A DNA stretch of 64,000 bases from JANXXV01 sp038230275 (GCA_038230275.1 JBBRNO010000011.1:1-64000); one strand, 5' to 3'; positions 26,944-36,518 are shown, counted from the first letter of the stretch. Program-made: numbers and translations. Notes: generated from the letters alone by a model not told the origin.

Positions 26944-27326
26944 CGCGCCCCCTTCTCGTATTCATCAAGCAGTTTGTGCAGCTCGGCCAGTTCCTTCTTC
27001 GACGCCTTCCGCGCGGACAGCGCCCCCACCATCAGGCTCTTGGCCGATCCATCAAACGCACGCTGCAGCAAATCTCCCGCCAACTGCCGTTGCGTCCATT
27101 CCCGCGGCATCGCCGCTTCATAAATATGAGCCCGCTGCTCCTCGTCCCGCCGCACCAGCCCTTTCTCCGCCATGATCTGCAGAAACTTCAACACCGTGCT
27201 GTATTGCGCGGACTTACGCTCACAAATCTTCTCGTGTATTTCCCGCACCGTGCCCGCACCCAAACTCCACAGCACAGTAAGAATTTCGAGTTCGGCATCC
27301 GTCGGCCTGGGCAATTTTTCGCTCAT
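26940..27326 (-). CDS. BlaI/MecI family transcriptional repressor
   Basis: 128 residues with the BlaI winged helix: PTDAELEILTVLWSLGAGTV, KICERKSAQYSTVLKFLQIM, EKGLVRRDEEQRAHIYEA. C-terminal helices for dimerisation and the protease-sensitive region. Coupled to the M56-GWxTD protease by ATGA overlap; the standard circuit is sensor-protease activation leading to repressor cleavage. A direct repeat TTACTA spaced around 27336-27358 upstream may contain the operator but is not a clear dyad. Confidence 0.92.
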   Translation of the reverse strand: MSEKLPRPTDAELEILTVLWSLGAGTVREIHEKICERKSAQYSTVLKFLQIMAEKGLVRRDEEQRAHIYEAAMPREWTQRQLAGDLLQRAFDGSAKSLMVGALSARKASKKELAELHKLLDEYEKGAR

Positions 27327-27811
27327 GTACGAACATCTTACTACGAAGACGTTACTAGATCAAGGAGAAACGGATTCAGTGACGGGCTCGAGGGCTCAGA
27401 CGGAGGCCGGCTTACTGTGCCCAGGCACAGTGCCCGTGGGTGAATCACAAGCCCGACAATAATATTTCTCCCACCGAATCAACACATTACGAAATCCCGG
27501 CAACCCCGGTCTCCACCCTTCTCCTAAGATCAGCTCACCAGGCGGAGCTCCGCTCGAACCAAATGAAGACCGTACCAGCACAACCCGCGCCCCCAATCGT
27601 CGGCCAGACGATGCCAGCCCATTCCCTCACCGGAACCATCGCAAATTTTGCACAAACAAACCCAACCCAGTTCTTATCCCATTCATCCCATTTATCCCCG
27701 CTAAATGTTTTTTCACCAAACAAACCCAATCTGCCAGGCGTCCCCGGAATTTGTACCAACGAACCCACCGCAGCTACCCCACTCCCCACGTCACGGGCAT
27801 ATTATAGAGAT
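27327..27811. other. Intergenic region upstream of the second DUF1549 gene
   Basis: 485 nt without a supported gene. The open frame that runs into the DUF1549 gene from 27440 is low-complexity and lacks a signal peptide, so it is not taken as coding. Promoters for the divergent blaI and DUF1549 genes should lie here; only the dyad at 27797-27815 stands out. Confidence 0.5.
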
Positions 27812-27815
27812 ATGC
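27797..27815 (+). promoter_or_regulatory. Dyad overlapping the DUF1549 start codon
   Basis: GCATAT-N7-ATATGC, a perfect 6-bp inverted repeat whose right arm contains the ATG of the gene at 27812. It also carries a TATTAT -10-like hexamer (27800-27805). It could be an operator for the neighbouring BlaI-type repressor or an RNA hairpin. No direct evidence. Confidence 0.35.
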
Positions 27816-30349
27816 CTCGGCTCCTCTTCGCCGCCATTCTCATTCCCGCTCTCCCGCTGCTAGCCCAACAGCCCCCGGACTTTACCCGCGACGTCGAACC
27901 CCTCTTCGCCAAGCGCTGCCAAGGTTGTCACGGCTCCGCCCAGCAGCTCAGCGGCCTCCGTCTAGATCAGTCCGAAGCCGCGCTCAAAGGTGGAAACTCC
28001 GGCCCCGTCATCATCCCCGGCAACAGCGCCGACAGCAAATTGATCGCGCGCGTCACCAGCACGAAAAAGGGCTTCTCCATGCCCCCTGTCGGCGCGCCGC
28101 TAACAGAATCCGAAGTAGCCACGCTCCGCACGTGGATCGACGCCGGCGCCAAATGGCCGGTACAGCAAACAAAAGCGGCCCCCAAGAACACCCACTGGGC
28201 CTATCAACCCATCCGCCGTCCGGCGTCCCCGGATATCCGCAAGCGCGCCTGGCCACGGAATCCAATTGACGCCTTTGTCCTGGCGCGCCTGGAATCCGAT
28301 AACGTGGAACCCTCGCCCGAAGCCTCGCGCACTACGCAAATCCGCCGCCTCAGTCTGGATCTAACGGGCCTGCTCCCCACCGCCACCGAAGTGGAAGAGT
28401 ACTTGGCCGACAACCGGCCCGATGCCTACGAACGCCTAGTCGACCGCCTGCTGGCATCGCCGCACTACGGCGAAAAATGGGCCCGCCCCTGGCTTGACCT
28501 GGCCCGCTACGCCGATAGCGACGGCTATGAAAAAGATCTCGCCCGTCCCCACGCCTGGCGTTATCGCAACTGGGTGATCGACTCGCTCAACAGCGACATG
28601 CCCTATGACGAATTCGTAACCGAACAAGTAGCGGGCGACCTGCTCCCGAACGCCACCACGGAACAGCGCGTAGCCACCGGCTTCCATCGCAACGCACTCA
28701 CCAATCGGGAAGGCGGCGTAGATCGCGCCGAAGCCCGCTTCGAGCAAACCATCAACCGCACCAACACGCTCGGCACCGTCTTCCTGGGCCTCACCGTAGG
28801 CTGCGCTCAGTGCCACAATCACAAATTCGATGCCATCAGCCAGAAGGAGTACTACCAGTTCTTCGCCTTTGAGAACAACGTGGAAGAGCGCGACATCGAC
28901 GCCCCACTCCCAGGCGAAGTCGGTCCCTATCTCCGCGCCCGCCCCGTCTACGATCGCGAACGCAAAGAGATCCTCGAACAATACGGAATAGCACCATTGC
29001 AAGCCGAGTGGGAAATCCACATGCGCGAGGCAATTCTCAAGCCCGGCACCAATCTCGAATGGGATTTCGCCGTCACCGCCTATGTCGCCATGGAAGACAA
29101 CGCGCGCAAGCTGATGCTGATGGATGCCGACAAGCGCACCACCCGCCAAAAGGAACAACTCACCAATTACTTCGTCCGCAACATCGGGCCAGACTATGGC
29201 AAACTGCAATCCCACGCCACCTGCCTGAAAGAAGCGCGTGAGAAACTGGTCGCTCTCGAAGCCGGCTTCATCCGCCTGACCCAAGCACAAACCGTAATCG
29301 AAGACCCCACGCCCACCAAGACGCACATCGCGCTGGGCGGCGATCACCGCGCCCCCGGAATCGAAGTAGAGCCTGGCACGTTGGCGGTCCTCCCTCCCCT
29401 AAAATCCAGCGGCAGCCCAACCCGGCTCGACCTCGCCCGATGGATGACGGCGCGTGAAAATCCGCTAACCGCGCGAGTGGAAGTGAACCGCATCTGGCAG
29501 GATTTATTCGGCAAAGGCATCGTCCGCACATCGGAAGATTTCGGCACACAAGGCGACCGGCCCTCGCACCCCGAACTCCTCGACTGGCTGGCAGCCGAGC
29601 TGCAACAAAATGGCTGGAGCATGAAACAGCTCACCAAGACCATCGTGATGTCGGCCACCTACCGCCAAACGTCCAAGGTTCGCAAGGACCTGGAAACGCG
29701 CGATCCGGACAATACCCTGCTGGCCCGTCAATCCCGTCTCCGCCTCAGCGCGGAACTGGTTCGCGATGCGGCACTCGAAGCCGGCGGACTGCTCGACACC
29801 GAAATCGGCGGCAAGAGCATCCGGCCCGAATTGCCCAAGGGAGTCGCCGAACTGGGCTATGCCAACAGTGTCAAGTGGAAGGAAAGCACTGGACCCGACC
29901 GTTACCGCCGCGGCCTCTACATCCACTTCCAACGAACCACGCCTTATCCGCAGTTGATGAATTTCGATGCGCCCGATTCCAACGTCGCCTGCACCCGCCG
30001 CACCCGCTCCAACACACCGCTGCAGGCGCTGAATCTCCTCAACGATCCGGTCTTCCTCGAAGCGGCCCAAGGCCTCGCCATGCGCAGCTTGACTGAGGTA
30101 TCCGGTAGCTTTACAGACCGTTTGCAATACACTTTTGAAACGTGCCTCTCCCGCAAGCCAAGCCAGCAGGAGAAGGAACGGCTCAGCAAGTACTTCGATC
30201 AGCAGCTTGGCATTTTGAAGAAAGATCCGAAGGCGATCGTTTCTCTCTTCCCGGTAGCGCCCGATGGCGCCAACCCCGCTGAAGCCGCCGCGTGGGTCGG
30301 GGTTAGCCGCGTGCTTCTCAATTTAGACGAGTTCATTACAAGGGAATAA
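27812..30349 (+). CDS. PSCyt1-DUF1549-DUF1553 (PSD1) protein (second copy)
   Basis: 845 residues from ATG 27812, where a signal peptide starts (MPRLLFAAILIPALPLLAQ). Domains: cytochrome c-type (FAKRCQGCHGS, one CxxCH), DUF1549 (LSLDLTGLLPTATEV, WLDLARYADSDGYEKD, LTVGCAQCHNHKFDAISQKEYY) and DUF1553 (ENPLTARVEVNRIWQDLFGKG, SRLRLSAELVRDAAL, SNTPLQALNLLNDPVFLEAA). It lacks the long beta-rich insert of the copy at 14721-17885. Followed after 1 nt by its DUF1501 partner. Periplasmic; substrate unknown. Confidence 0.9.
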   Translation: MPRLLFAAILIPALPLLAQQPPDFTRDVEPLFAKRCQGCHGSAQQLSGLRLDQSEAALKGGNSGPVIIPGNSADSKLIARVTSTKKGFSMPPVGAPLTESEVATLRTWIDAGAKWPVQQTKAAPKNTHWAYQPIRRPASPDIRKRAWPRNPIDAFVLARLESDNVEPSPEASRTTQIRRLSLDLTGLLPTATEVEEYLADNRPDAYERLVDRLLASPHYGEKWARPWLDLARYADSDGYEKDLARPHAWRYRNWVIDSLNSDMPYDEFVTEQVAGDLLPNATTEQRVATGFHRNALTNREGGVDRAEARFEQTINRTNTLGTVFLGLTVGCAQCHNHKFDAISQKEYYQFFAFENNVEERDIDAPLPGEVGPYLRARPVYDRERKEILEQYGIAPLQAEWEIHMREAILKPGTNLEWDFAVTAYVAMEDNARKLMLMDADKRTTRQKEQLTNYFVRNIGPDYGKLQSHATCLKEAREKLVALEAGFIRLTQAQTVIEDPTPTKTHIALGGDHRAPGIEVEPGTLAVLPPLKSSGSPTRLDLARWMTARENPLTARVEVNRIWQDLFGKGIVRTSEDFGTQGDRPSHPELLDWLAAELQQNGWSMKQLTKTIVMSATYRQTSKVRKDLETRDPDNTLLARQSRLRLSAELVRDAALEAGGLLDTEIGGKSIRPELPKGVAELGYANSVKWKESTGPDRYRRGLYIHFQRTTPYPQLMNFDAPDSNVACTRRTRSNTPLQALNLLNDPVFLEAAQGLAMRSLTEVSGSFTDRLQYTFETCLSRKPSQQEKERLSKYFDQQLGILKKDPKAIVSLFPVAPDGANPAEAAAWVGVSRVLLNLDEFITRE

Positions 30350-30350
30350 C

Positions 30351-31769
30351 ATGACCTTTGAACAATTCCGCATGATTCAGAGCCGCCGCAATTTTCTGCG
30401 CAACTGCGCGGGCGGCTTAGGTACCCTGGCCCTGGCTGAACTGCTGCCAGGAGCCGCGGATACCAATCCGCTGGCGCCCAAGAAGCCGCAGTTTCCGGGC
30501 AAGGCCAAGAACGTGATCTTCATGTTCCAGGAAGGCGGCCCAAGCCAGATGGACCTCTTCGATCCCAAACCGGAACTGCAGAAATGGCACGGCAAGTCTC
30601 TTCCGCCGTCCATGACGAAAGACCTGAAACTGGCCTTCATCAAGCCCACAGCGGCGGTCTTGGGAAGCCCGCGCGTCTTCAAACCGTACGGAAAATGCGG
30701 CACCACATTCTCAGACTACCTGCCCTACACGGCCGAGCGCGCCGACGACATCTGCCTCATCCGTTCCATGTTCACCGACGCCTTCAATCACCACCCGGGG
30801 CAGTTGCTTCTGATGACCGGGTCCGTCCAATTCGGACGCCCCACCTTCGGCGCCTGGGCGACATATGGACTGGGCAGCGAATCGAAGAACCTGCCTGGAT
30901 TCGCCGTGCTCAGCTCCGGCGTTGGAACCAGTGGAGGAGCTTCGAATTTCTCCAGCGGTTTCCTGCCTTCCACCTATCAAGGTGTCCAGTTCCGCAGCGG
31001 CGGCGAACCCATTCTTTACCTCAACAATCCTGACGGAGTGACGCCAGAAACACAACGGGCAGGACTGGACGCACTCAAAGACTTGAACGAAGAGCACCTG
31101 GCCGATTCCGGCGACATGGAGATCGCCTCGCGCATCGCCTCGTATGAACTGGCCTTCCGCATGCAAACCGCCGGCCCCGAACTGACCGATTTCTCCAAGG
31201 AGTCAAAGGCCACGCTCGACATGTACGGCATGAACAACGAAGTGACCCGCCCGTACGCCACCAACTGCCTGCTAGCCCGCCGCATGGTGGAGCGCGGCGT
31301 TCGCTTCGTGCAGTTGATGCATGCCAGTTGGGATCAACACACCAACCTCAACAAAGGTCTCAAGAAGAACACCGACGCCACCGATCAACCCGCCGCGGCT
31401 TTGTTGAAGGATCTGAAACAGCGCGGCCTTCTCGACAGCACACTGGTCATCTGGGGCGGCGAATTCGGCCGTACGCCGATGGTTGAGATTCGCAACACGT
31501 CAGACCCGGACAACGCAGGCCGCGATCATCACCCCATCGCCTACAGCATGTGGATGGCGGGCGGCGGCATCAAGGGCGGCCAGGTAGTGGGCGCAACGGA
31601 CGACCTGGGCTTCAACATCACTGAAGACAAGGTCCACGTTCATGATCTGCAAGCCACCGCCATGCAGTGCCTGGGCTTTGATCACACCAAACTGACGTAC
31701 CGCCATATGGGGCGCGATTTCCGGCTAACCGACGTTGCCGGCAACGTTGTAAAGAAGATGCTCGCCTGA
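30351..31769 (+). CDS. DUF1501 family protein (second copy)
   Basis: 472 residues. SRRNFLRNCAGGLGTLALAE is a twin-arginine-like signal. DUF1501 markers: FMFQEGGPSQMDLFDPKP, MFTDAFNHHPGQLLLMTG, LVIWGGEFGRTPMVE, VHDLQATAMQCLGFDH. AGGGA 5 nt before the ATG supports the start at 30351. The last 45 bp overlap the 3' end of the convergent DUF418 gene. Pairs with the preceding PSD1 protein. Confidence 0.9.
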   Translation: MTFEQFRMIQSRRNFLRNCAGGLGTLALAELLPGAADTNPLAPKKPQFPGKAKNVIFMFQEGGPSQMDLFDPKPELQKWHGKSLPPSMTKDLKLAFIKPTAAVLGSPRVFKPYGKCGTTFSDYLPYTAERADDICLIRSMFTDAFNHHPGQLLLMTGSVQFGRPTFGAWATYGLGSESKNLPGFAVLSSGVGTSGGASNFSSGFLPSTYQGVQFRSGGEPILYLNNPDGVTPETQRAGLDALKDLNEEHLADSGDMEIASRIASYELAFRMQTAGPELTDFSKESKATLDMYGMNNEVTRPYATNCLLARRMVERGVRFVQLMHASWDQHTNLNKGLKKNTDATDQPAAALLKDLKQRGLLDSTLVIWGGEFGRTPMVEIRNTSDPDNAGRDHHPIAYSMWMAGGGIKGGQVVGATDDLGFNITEDKVHVHDLQATAMQCLGFDHTKLTYRHMGRDFRLTDVAGNVVKKMLA

Positions 31770-32972
31770 TCGCCGCATCGGCTGCGCAACACCGTATGTG
31801 AGCGAGCGCCAGGCCCATTCCACCGGGCCGAACTGGAAGCGGCGCATCCACCAGACGCTGAACCAGATCTGGAGCGCGAAGAAGATCACCGTCGGCGCCA
31901 ACCCCACTAGCGGTCCAACGGAACCGAATGTGTGCGTCAGACGGTAGAACCAGACGAAGAATAGCGATTGTGTTAGATAGTTGGACAGTGCCATTCGCCC
32001 TACGGCCGCGAACGGTGCAAGCCTTTTCCGCCACGACGGCATCTGGACCAGCGCTAACACCCCGCCGGCATAGAATGCGGCCTGGGCCAACGGGGCGATG
32101 ACGAATGAAATCGCGACCGCGGCGAAGGCGAATGAGCCAAACCGGATCGACGTCCCCTGATAGCGGGCGTGAACCGTCAGCATGACAATATCACCCAAAA
32201 GGCCGATCAACAGGCCCCACGCCATCACCCGTTTCACTATCGGCACGTAGCGGTCCGGATCCTTCAACAGCCCGGACCGCCATACCCACAGCCCCGCCAG
32301 AAAGCGCGGCAGGATCAACAGCGGAATCTCCACCGGAATCGCCTTGTTGGCGCCTACCCAATCGTGGAACCGCCGCACCACCATCGCCCAATAACTGCCG
32401 TCGCGAAAGATCTGGATGGAAGATTGAATCTCCTGCGCAGCCTTCGCCGCATCCTCCGGCCCGCCGGGCATTTTTATGCCGTTGTGCGCCGCAACGGTCG
32501 CCACCGCGACGATCACCAACGGCAAGGCGGCCAGGGAAATCGCCCAGATGGCAATCGTCTTCTGCGCCCGCTTCCGGAACAGCAGCAGCAGAAATCCGGT
32601 CAAGGCATAGACGCCCAGAATATCCCCCACCCAGATGAGCCAGCCATGAATGAGTCCGATCACCAGCAGAATTCCCAGCCGCCGCCGATAGAAGGCAACC
32701 GACCGCCCACGCTCCTCGGCCCGAGACATTTGCACGGCGAAACCCACCCCGAACAGGAACGAAAACAGCGTCAACGCCTTGGCGCTAATCAACGCATCGA
32801 TGAAACCTTGCGCCACCTGATCGCCTACGCCGGGGAACAGCTTCGCGATGTTCCCGTAGACCTCAAACGGCGCGTTGAACGCTCGCATATTCGCCGCCAA
32901 AATGCCAAACAAGGCAAGACCGCGCAGAATGTCAATTACGCCAATCCGCTCACTTGCCCCAACCGGCGTCAT
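31725..32972 (-). CDS. DUF418 membrane protein, downstream copy
   Basis: About 415 residues with multiple hydrophobic segments; IGVIDILRGLALFGILAANM at the N-terminus and a C-terminal DUF418 block (FGPVEWAWRSLTYG). The frame opens at 33047, but ATG 32972 overlaps the upstream paralogue's stop as ATGA and aligns with the paralogue's core start, so it is preferred. YeiB-like family, inner membrane, function unknown. Its 3' end overlaps DUF1501 by 45 bp. Confidence 0.87.
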   Translation of the reverse strand: MTPVGASERIGVIDILRGLALFGILAANMRAFNAPFEVYGNIAKLFPGVGDQVAQGFIDALISAKALTLFSFLFGVGFAVQMSRAEERGRSVAFYRRRLGILLVIGLIHGWLIWVGDILGVYALTGFLLLLFRKRAQKTIAIWAISLAALPLVIVAVATVAAHNGIKMPGGPEDAAKAAQEIQSSIQIFRDGSYWAMVVRRFHDWVGANKAIPVEIPLLILPRFLAGLWVWRSGLLKDPDRYVPIVKRVMAWGLLIGLLGDIVMLTVHARYQGTSIRFGSFAFAAVAISFVIAPLAQAAFYAGGVLALVQMPSWRKRLAPFAAVGRMALSNYLTQSLFFVWFYRLTHTFGSVGPLVGLAPTVIFFALQIWFSVWWMRRFQFGPVEWAWRSLTYGVAQPMRRSGEHLLYNVAGNVG

Positions 32973-34252
32973 ACGACCGGTAGCAGGTCTGGCAGGCGTT
33001 TCCGGATCGACTGGAACCTGCCGTATGTCAGGGATCTCCATAACCACTCCATCGGACCGAACTCATAGTGCCTCAACCACCACACGCTCACCGGAACTTG
33101 CGCCGCGAACAGCACCACCGTAGGAATCAATCCCATCGCTGGCCCTACCGTTCCGTACAATTTGGTCCAGTGGAAAAACCAGGTGCAGATCAGCGATTGC
33201 AGGAGGTAGTTCGTCAGCGCCGTCCGGCCAACCGCGCCAAATGGAGCCAACCGCCGCTTCCAGTCCGCGTTCTGCACCAGCAGCACAACGGCACAAGCAT
33301 AGAAACAGGCAAGTGCGGGAAGCGAAACGCCATGCACCACCTGGCTCAACCATCGCGCCACACTCGGACCGTTTCTCGGTGGCGGCGCAATCCATTGGAA
33401 ATACGCCATCGCCGTATTGCAGGCGAGGCCAATGACAAGCGCCCACACGCAGATCTTCCGGATTAGCGGTAGAAACGCTTCCACGTTCTTCAGTACGCCC
33501 GTCCGCCACACCCAAAGCCCCGCCAGAAACCGAGGCAGGATAAAGGTCAACATCCACCACGCAGGCCAGTTGACTTCCAACCAATCCACCACCCGATACC
33601 GCGCCATTCCCAGGAAACTTCCGTCGCGATAGACCGAAATTGCATGGATGATCTCCGGCGAAAGCCCACCCGTTCGAGGAGGCGGCGGCGCGGACGGGTG
33701 GTAAAAGGACCAAATCCCGATCCCCATCGACACCACGTATTCACTGCAGAAGAAGATCACCGCCGCCCGCGCGATGGCCGTCTGCGACTGCTTCCGGTAC
33801 AGTAATAGCGCGAAACCCATCAATGCATACGGCACCAGAATGTCGCCCCACCAGACCAGCGTCGCGTGCAGTATCCCAATCACAAACAGGATCGCCAGCC
33901 GCCGCGGATAAAAGGACACGGACTTACCGCGCTCTTCGGCTCGCGTCATCTGCACGGCAAACCCCAGCCCAAACAGAAACGCGAACAACGTAATGCACTT
34001 CCCTTGTACGAAGCCGTCAATAAGACCCTGCGCGATGGAATCCGCCGTACCTGAAAACATCCGGCCGATGTTGAAGTAAACCTGGGACGGCGCATTGAAG
34101 CCGCGCATATTGGCCATCAGAATGCCAAACAACGTCATCCCGCGCAGGATATCGATCACGTCGATGCGCTCAGCCGCGGCCACCGGCGCCATGGCGCCGT
34201 CAAGTGTTTCAGACATAGGAATCCGTGGACCGATGGTAACCTGAGACATCAT
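32969..34252 (-). CDS. DUF418 membrane protein, upstream copy
   Basis: Paralogue of the following gene with the same layout: IDVIDILRGMTLFGILMANM, many membrane helices, and FGPMEWLWRSLTYG at the end. The frame opens at TTG 34261; ATGs at 34252, 34249 and 34216 are better starts. The first leaves only 3 bp to the divergent HAD gene. Tandem duplication within one operon. Function unknown. Confidence 0.85.
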   Translation of the reverse strand: MMSQVTIGPRIPMSETLDGAMAPVAAAERIDVIDILRGMTLFGILMANMRGFNAPSQVYFNIGRMFSGTADSIAQGLIDGFVQGKCITLFAFLFGLGFAVQMTRAEERGKSVSFYPRRLAILFVIGILHATLVWWGDILVPYALMGFALLLYRKQSQTAIARAAVIFFCSEYVVSMGIGIWSFYHPSAPPPPRTGGLSPEIIHAISVYRDGSFLGMARYRVVDWLEVNWPAWWMLTFILPRFLAGLWVWRTGVLKNVEAFLPLIRKICVWALVIGLACNTAMAYFQWIAPPPRNGPSVARWLSQVVHGVSLPALACFYACAVVLLVQNADWKRRLAPFGAVGRTALTNYLLQSLICTWFFHWTKLYGTVGPAMGLIPTVVLFAAQVPVSVWWLRHYEFGPMEWLWRSLTYGRFQSIRKRLPDLLPVV

Positions 34253-34255
34253 CCG

Positions 34256-34804
34256 ATGCAACGCCCGGCAGTGTTCCTGGACCGCGACGGCACGTTAATG
34301 GAAGAAGTGGGTTACTGCCGCGACCCAGCGCAAGTCCATGTTTTCGAAGCTGTTCCAGCAGCACTCCGCGAACTCAAGCAGGCCGGCTTCCTGCTCATCC
34401 TGATCACCAATCAGAGTGGAATCGGCCGCGGTATCCTATCCACGTCCAATTTCGAAGCGGTCCAGGCCGAATTCTTCCGCCAACTTGGCGACCCGGGCTT
34501 GATCGACGCCACTTACTACGCCCCAGAAGCACCAGACCAACCGTCCACCCGCCGCAAACCGGCCCCGGGCATGCTCCTCGAAGCCGCCGTCCACCACGAT
34601 GTCGATCTCGCCGCCTCCTGGACCATCGGCGACAAATCGAGCGACATTGCAGCCGGCCGCGCCGCCGGAACCCGGATGATTCTGGTTCTGACGGGATATG
34701 GCGCGGATCAATCCGGCAGCCACCCGGATTTCACCGCTCCCGATTTTCCTGCCGCCGCCGGCATTATCCTGCACTCCCCCCACGGTGGTGGTGGTCTGTT
34801 GTAG
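34256..34804 (+). CDS. HAD-IIIA phosphatase, GmhB-like
   Basis: 182 residues. HAD motif I FLDRDGTLMEE, motif II ITNQSG, motif III lysine in RRKPAPGML, and GDKSSDIAAGRAAG. Matches D-glycero-D-manno-heptose 1,7-bisphosphate phosphatase and related histidinol-phosphatases. The CxCRKP cysteine cluster that binds zinc in E. coli GmhB is not present, so substrate assignment is open. The HAD motif begins at residue 7, so the start cannot move downstream. Divergent from DUF418 with almost no intergenic space. Confidence 0.85.
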   Translation: MQRPAVFLDRDGTLMEEVGYCRDPAQVHVFEAVPAALRELKQAGFLLILITNQSGIGRGILSTSNFEAVQAEFFRQLGDPGLIDATYYAPEAPDQPSTRRKPAPGMLLEAAVHHDVDLAASWTIGDKSSDIAAGRAAGTRMILVLTGYGADQSGSHPDFTAPDFPAAAGIILHSPHGGGGLL

Positions 34805-34994
34805 GATCCTTTGTAACTTTGTAACATTACTTATTGCTTGCCATGCCATTCATATTTTGGATTTGTAATTGCAGCGCCAATACCGTACTGTAGTGACAGC
34901 TAATTACCACGTTGTTCTCGGTAAACCACTGAGATCGTTGTAAATAGGTAAGGACCAGGGAGTCCCGCAAGCACTTTCAAGGGGGCTCTTCAGG
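34805..34994 (+). promoter_or_regulatory. Leader of the nitrate assimilation operon with possible switching hairpins
   Basis: Two mutually exclusive pairings can be drawn. GGAC (34952-34955) with GTCC (34962-34965) forms a small hairpin. AGTCCC (34961-34966) with GGGGCT (34982-34987, one G-U) would cover the Shine-Dalgarno AAGGGGG at 34979-34985. CTGT-AGTG-ACAG near 34890 is a further small hairpin. Nitrate operons are often controlled by leader antitermination, but no clear ANTAR two-hairpin motif was found. Confidence 0.35.
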
Positions 34995-36518
34995 TTGCTA
35001 CTACCGCTCAAAGATCGGGTCAGTGAGGACAATCCACTCTTCTGTCTAACCCCGGAAGGCCGGATTTCCACCCCTCGGGAGCCGGTAGAGACCCACCTCA
35101 TCCCTCAACACGCACTCGCCGCAGGTGAACAGTACCGATTTCATTTCGACATGACGAAGTGTATCGGTTGCCACTGTTGTGAAGTGGCCTGTAACGAGCA
35201 GAATAACAACCCGCCTGACATGAACTGGAGGCGGGTGGGCGAAATCGAAGGCGGCGTCTACCCTTTCACCCAGCGATTCTACCTGTCCATGGGTTGCAAT
35301 CACTGCCTGGAGCCTTCGTGCCTGCAAGGCTGTCCGGTCGATGCCTACACTAAGGACGCTCTTACAGGCATCGTCCAGCACAGCGCGGATGCCTGCATCG
35401 GCTGCCAGTATTGCACCTGGAACTGCCAGTATGGAGTTCCGCAATACAACCCCGAGCGCGGCGTAGTCGGCAAATGCGACATGTGTTACGGCCGCCTTGC
35501 GGAGGGCCGCGAACCGGCTTGCGTGAATGCCTGTCCCGAACAGGCCATCCAAATTGAAGTCGTCGAAGTCGCCGCCTGGAAAACGGACTTCGTGCAACTC
35601 GGAAACGCTCCAGGGATGCCGATCGCGGACCGTACGGTCTCAACCACACGCATCACATTACCGGACAACCTGCCCACTGAGATTCAGAAAGCCGACTACG
35701 CGCGGGTGCGGCCAGAGCATTCGCACATGCCGCTGGTGATCATGACCGTCCTGACCCAGCTCTCGGTCGGCGCCTTCGTCTCGGTGTGGCTGATGGCGTT
35801 GCTTGGCAGGACTGAGCTTCTCGGGCTGGGTGCGGCCGCAGCCTTCGGAGTGGCGAACCTGGCGCTGGCGGCATCCACGCTGCACCTGGGCCGCCCCATC
35901 CACGCCTACCGCGCACTCAAGATGTGGAAACGGTCGTGGCTCAGCCGCGAAGTGCTGTTGTTCACTCTCTTCGCCGGAGCGGCTTCGGTGTACGCCGGTG
36001 CGCTCTGGTTCGGATTCCCCGGTACCGCTGCGCTGGGCGGCATCACCGGACTGCTCGGCATCGGAGGCATCACCGCCAGTGCGTATATCTATCTGGTTCC
36101 GGCACGGCCCTCCTGGAATAGCAAGCACACACTCGCCGAGTTCCTGCTGGCCGGCGCCATTCTCGGCCCGCTGTTCCTGGCCGCCTTCACGCCGGAAGAC
36201 GGGCTGCTGCTGATGGCCGCCACGGCCGCCGCCGGCGCACAGCTTCTGAACCAGGGCGCAAAGTTTCTGTGGCTCACGCGGTCCGACGAATTCGAATTGA
36301 AAGCCTCATCGCGGCTGCTCTCAAACGACCTGGAAAAGCTTTTCATTCTCCGCTTCGCCTTGCTGGTACTGGGTGGAATGGTTCTTCCGTCGCTCGGTTA
36401 TGCAATCCCCGGCCTGCTTTTAGCGCTCGCCGGGGAACTGCTAGGCCGCTATCTCTTCTTCGTCAGCGTCGTGCCCAAAAACATGGCGGCTTCGTTTTTC
36501 TCCGGGAGGGCCGCATGA
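34995..36518 (+). CDS. Fe-S ferredoxin subunit fused to a DmsC-like membrane anchor
   Basis: 507 residues. Residues about 50-195 hold four cysteine clusters of a DmsB/NrfC-type ferredoxin: CIGCHCCEVAC, CNHCLEPSCLQGC, CIGCQYCTWNC and CDMCYGRLAEGREPACVNAC. Residues about 245-507 have eight or so hydrophobic segments like the DmsC anchor. The start is TTG 34995 with AAGGGGG 9 nt upstream; no ATG is available before the first cluster. It is coupled to the nitrate reductase by ATGA overlap, so it probably passes electrons from the quinol pool to it. Separate DmsB and DmsC subunits are the usual state, so this is a fusion. Confidence 0.85.
   Translation: MLLPLKDRVSEDNPLFCLTPEGRISTPREPVETHLIPQHALAAGEQYRFHFDMTKCIGCHCCEVACNEQNNNPPDMNWRRVGEIEGGVYPFTQRFYLSMGCNHCLEPSCLQGCPVDAYTKDALTGIVQHSADACIGCQYCTWNCQYGVPQYNPERGVVGKCDMCYGRLAEGREPACVNACPEQAIQIEVVEVAAWKTDFVQLGNAPGMPIADRTVSTTRITLPDNLPTEIQKADYARVRPEHSHMPLVIMTVLTQLSVGAFVSVWLMALLGRTELLGLGAAAAFGVANLALAASTLHLGRPIHAYRALKMWKRSWLSREVLLFTLFAGAASVYAGALWFGFPGTAALGGITGLLGIGGITASAYIYLVPARPSWNSKHTLAEFLLAGAILGPLFLAAFTPEDGLLLMAATAAAGAQLLNQGAKFLWLTRSDEFELKASSRLLSNDLEKLFILRFALLVLGGMVLPSLGYAIPGLLLALAGELLGRYLFFVSVVPKNMAASFFSGRAA

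Noticed and set aside
27440..27811. N-terminal extension of the second DUF1549 gene
   Set aside because: No domain, low complexity, and a proper signal peptide starts at 27812.
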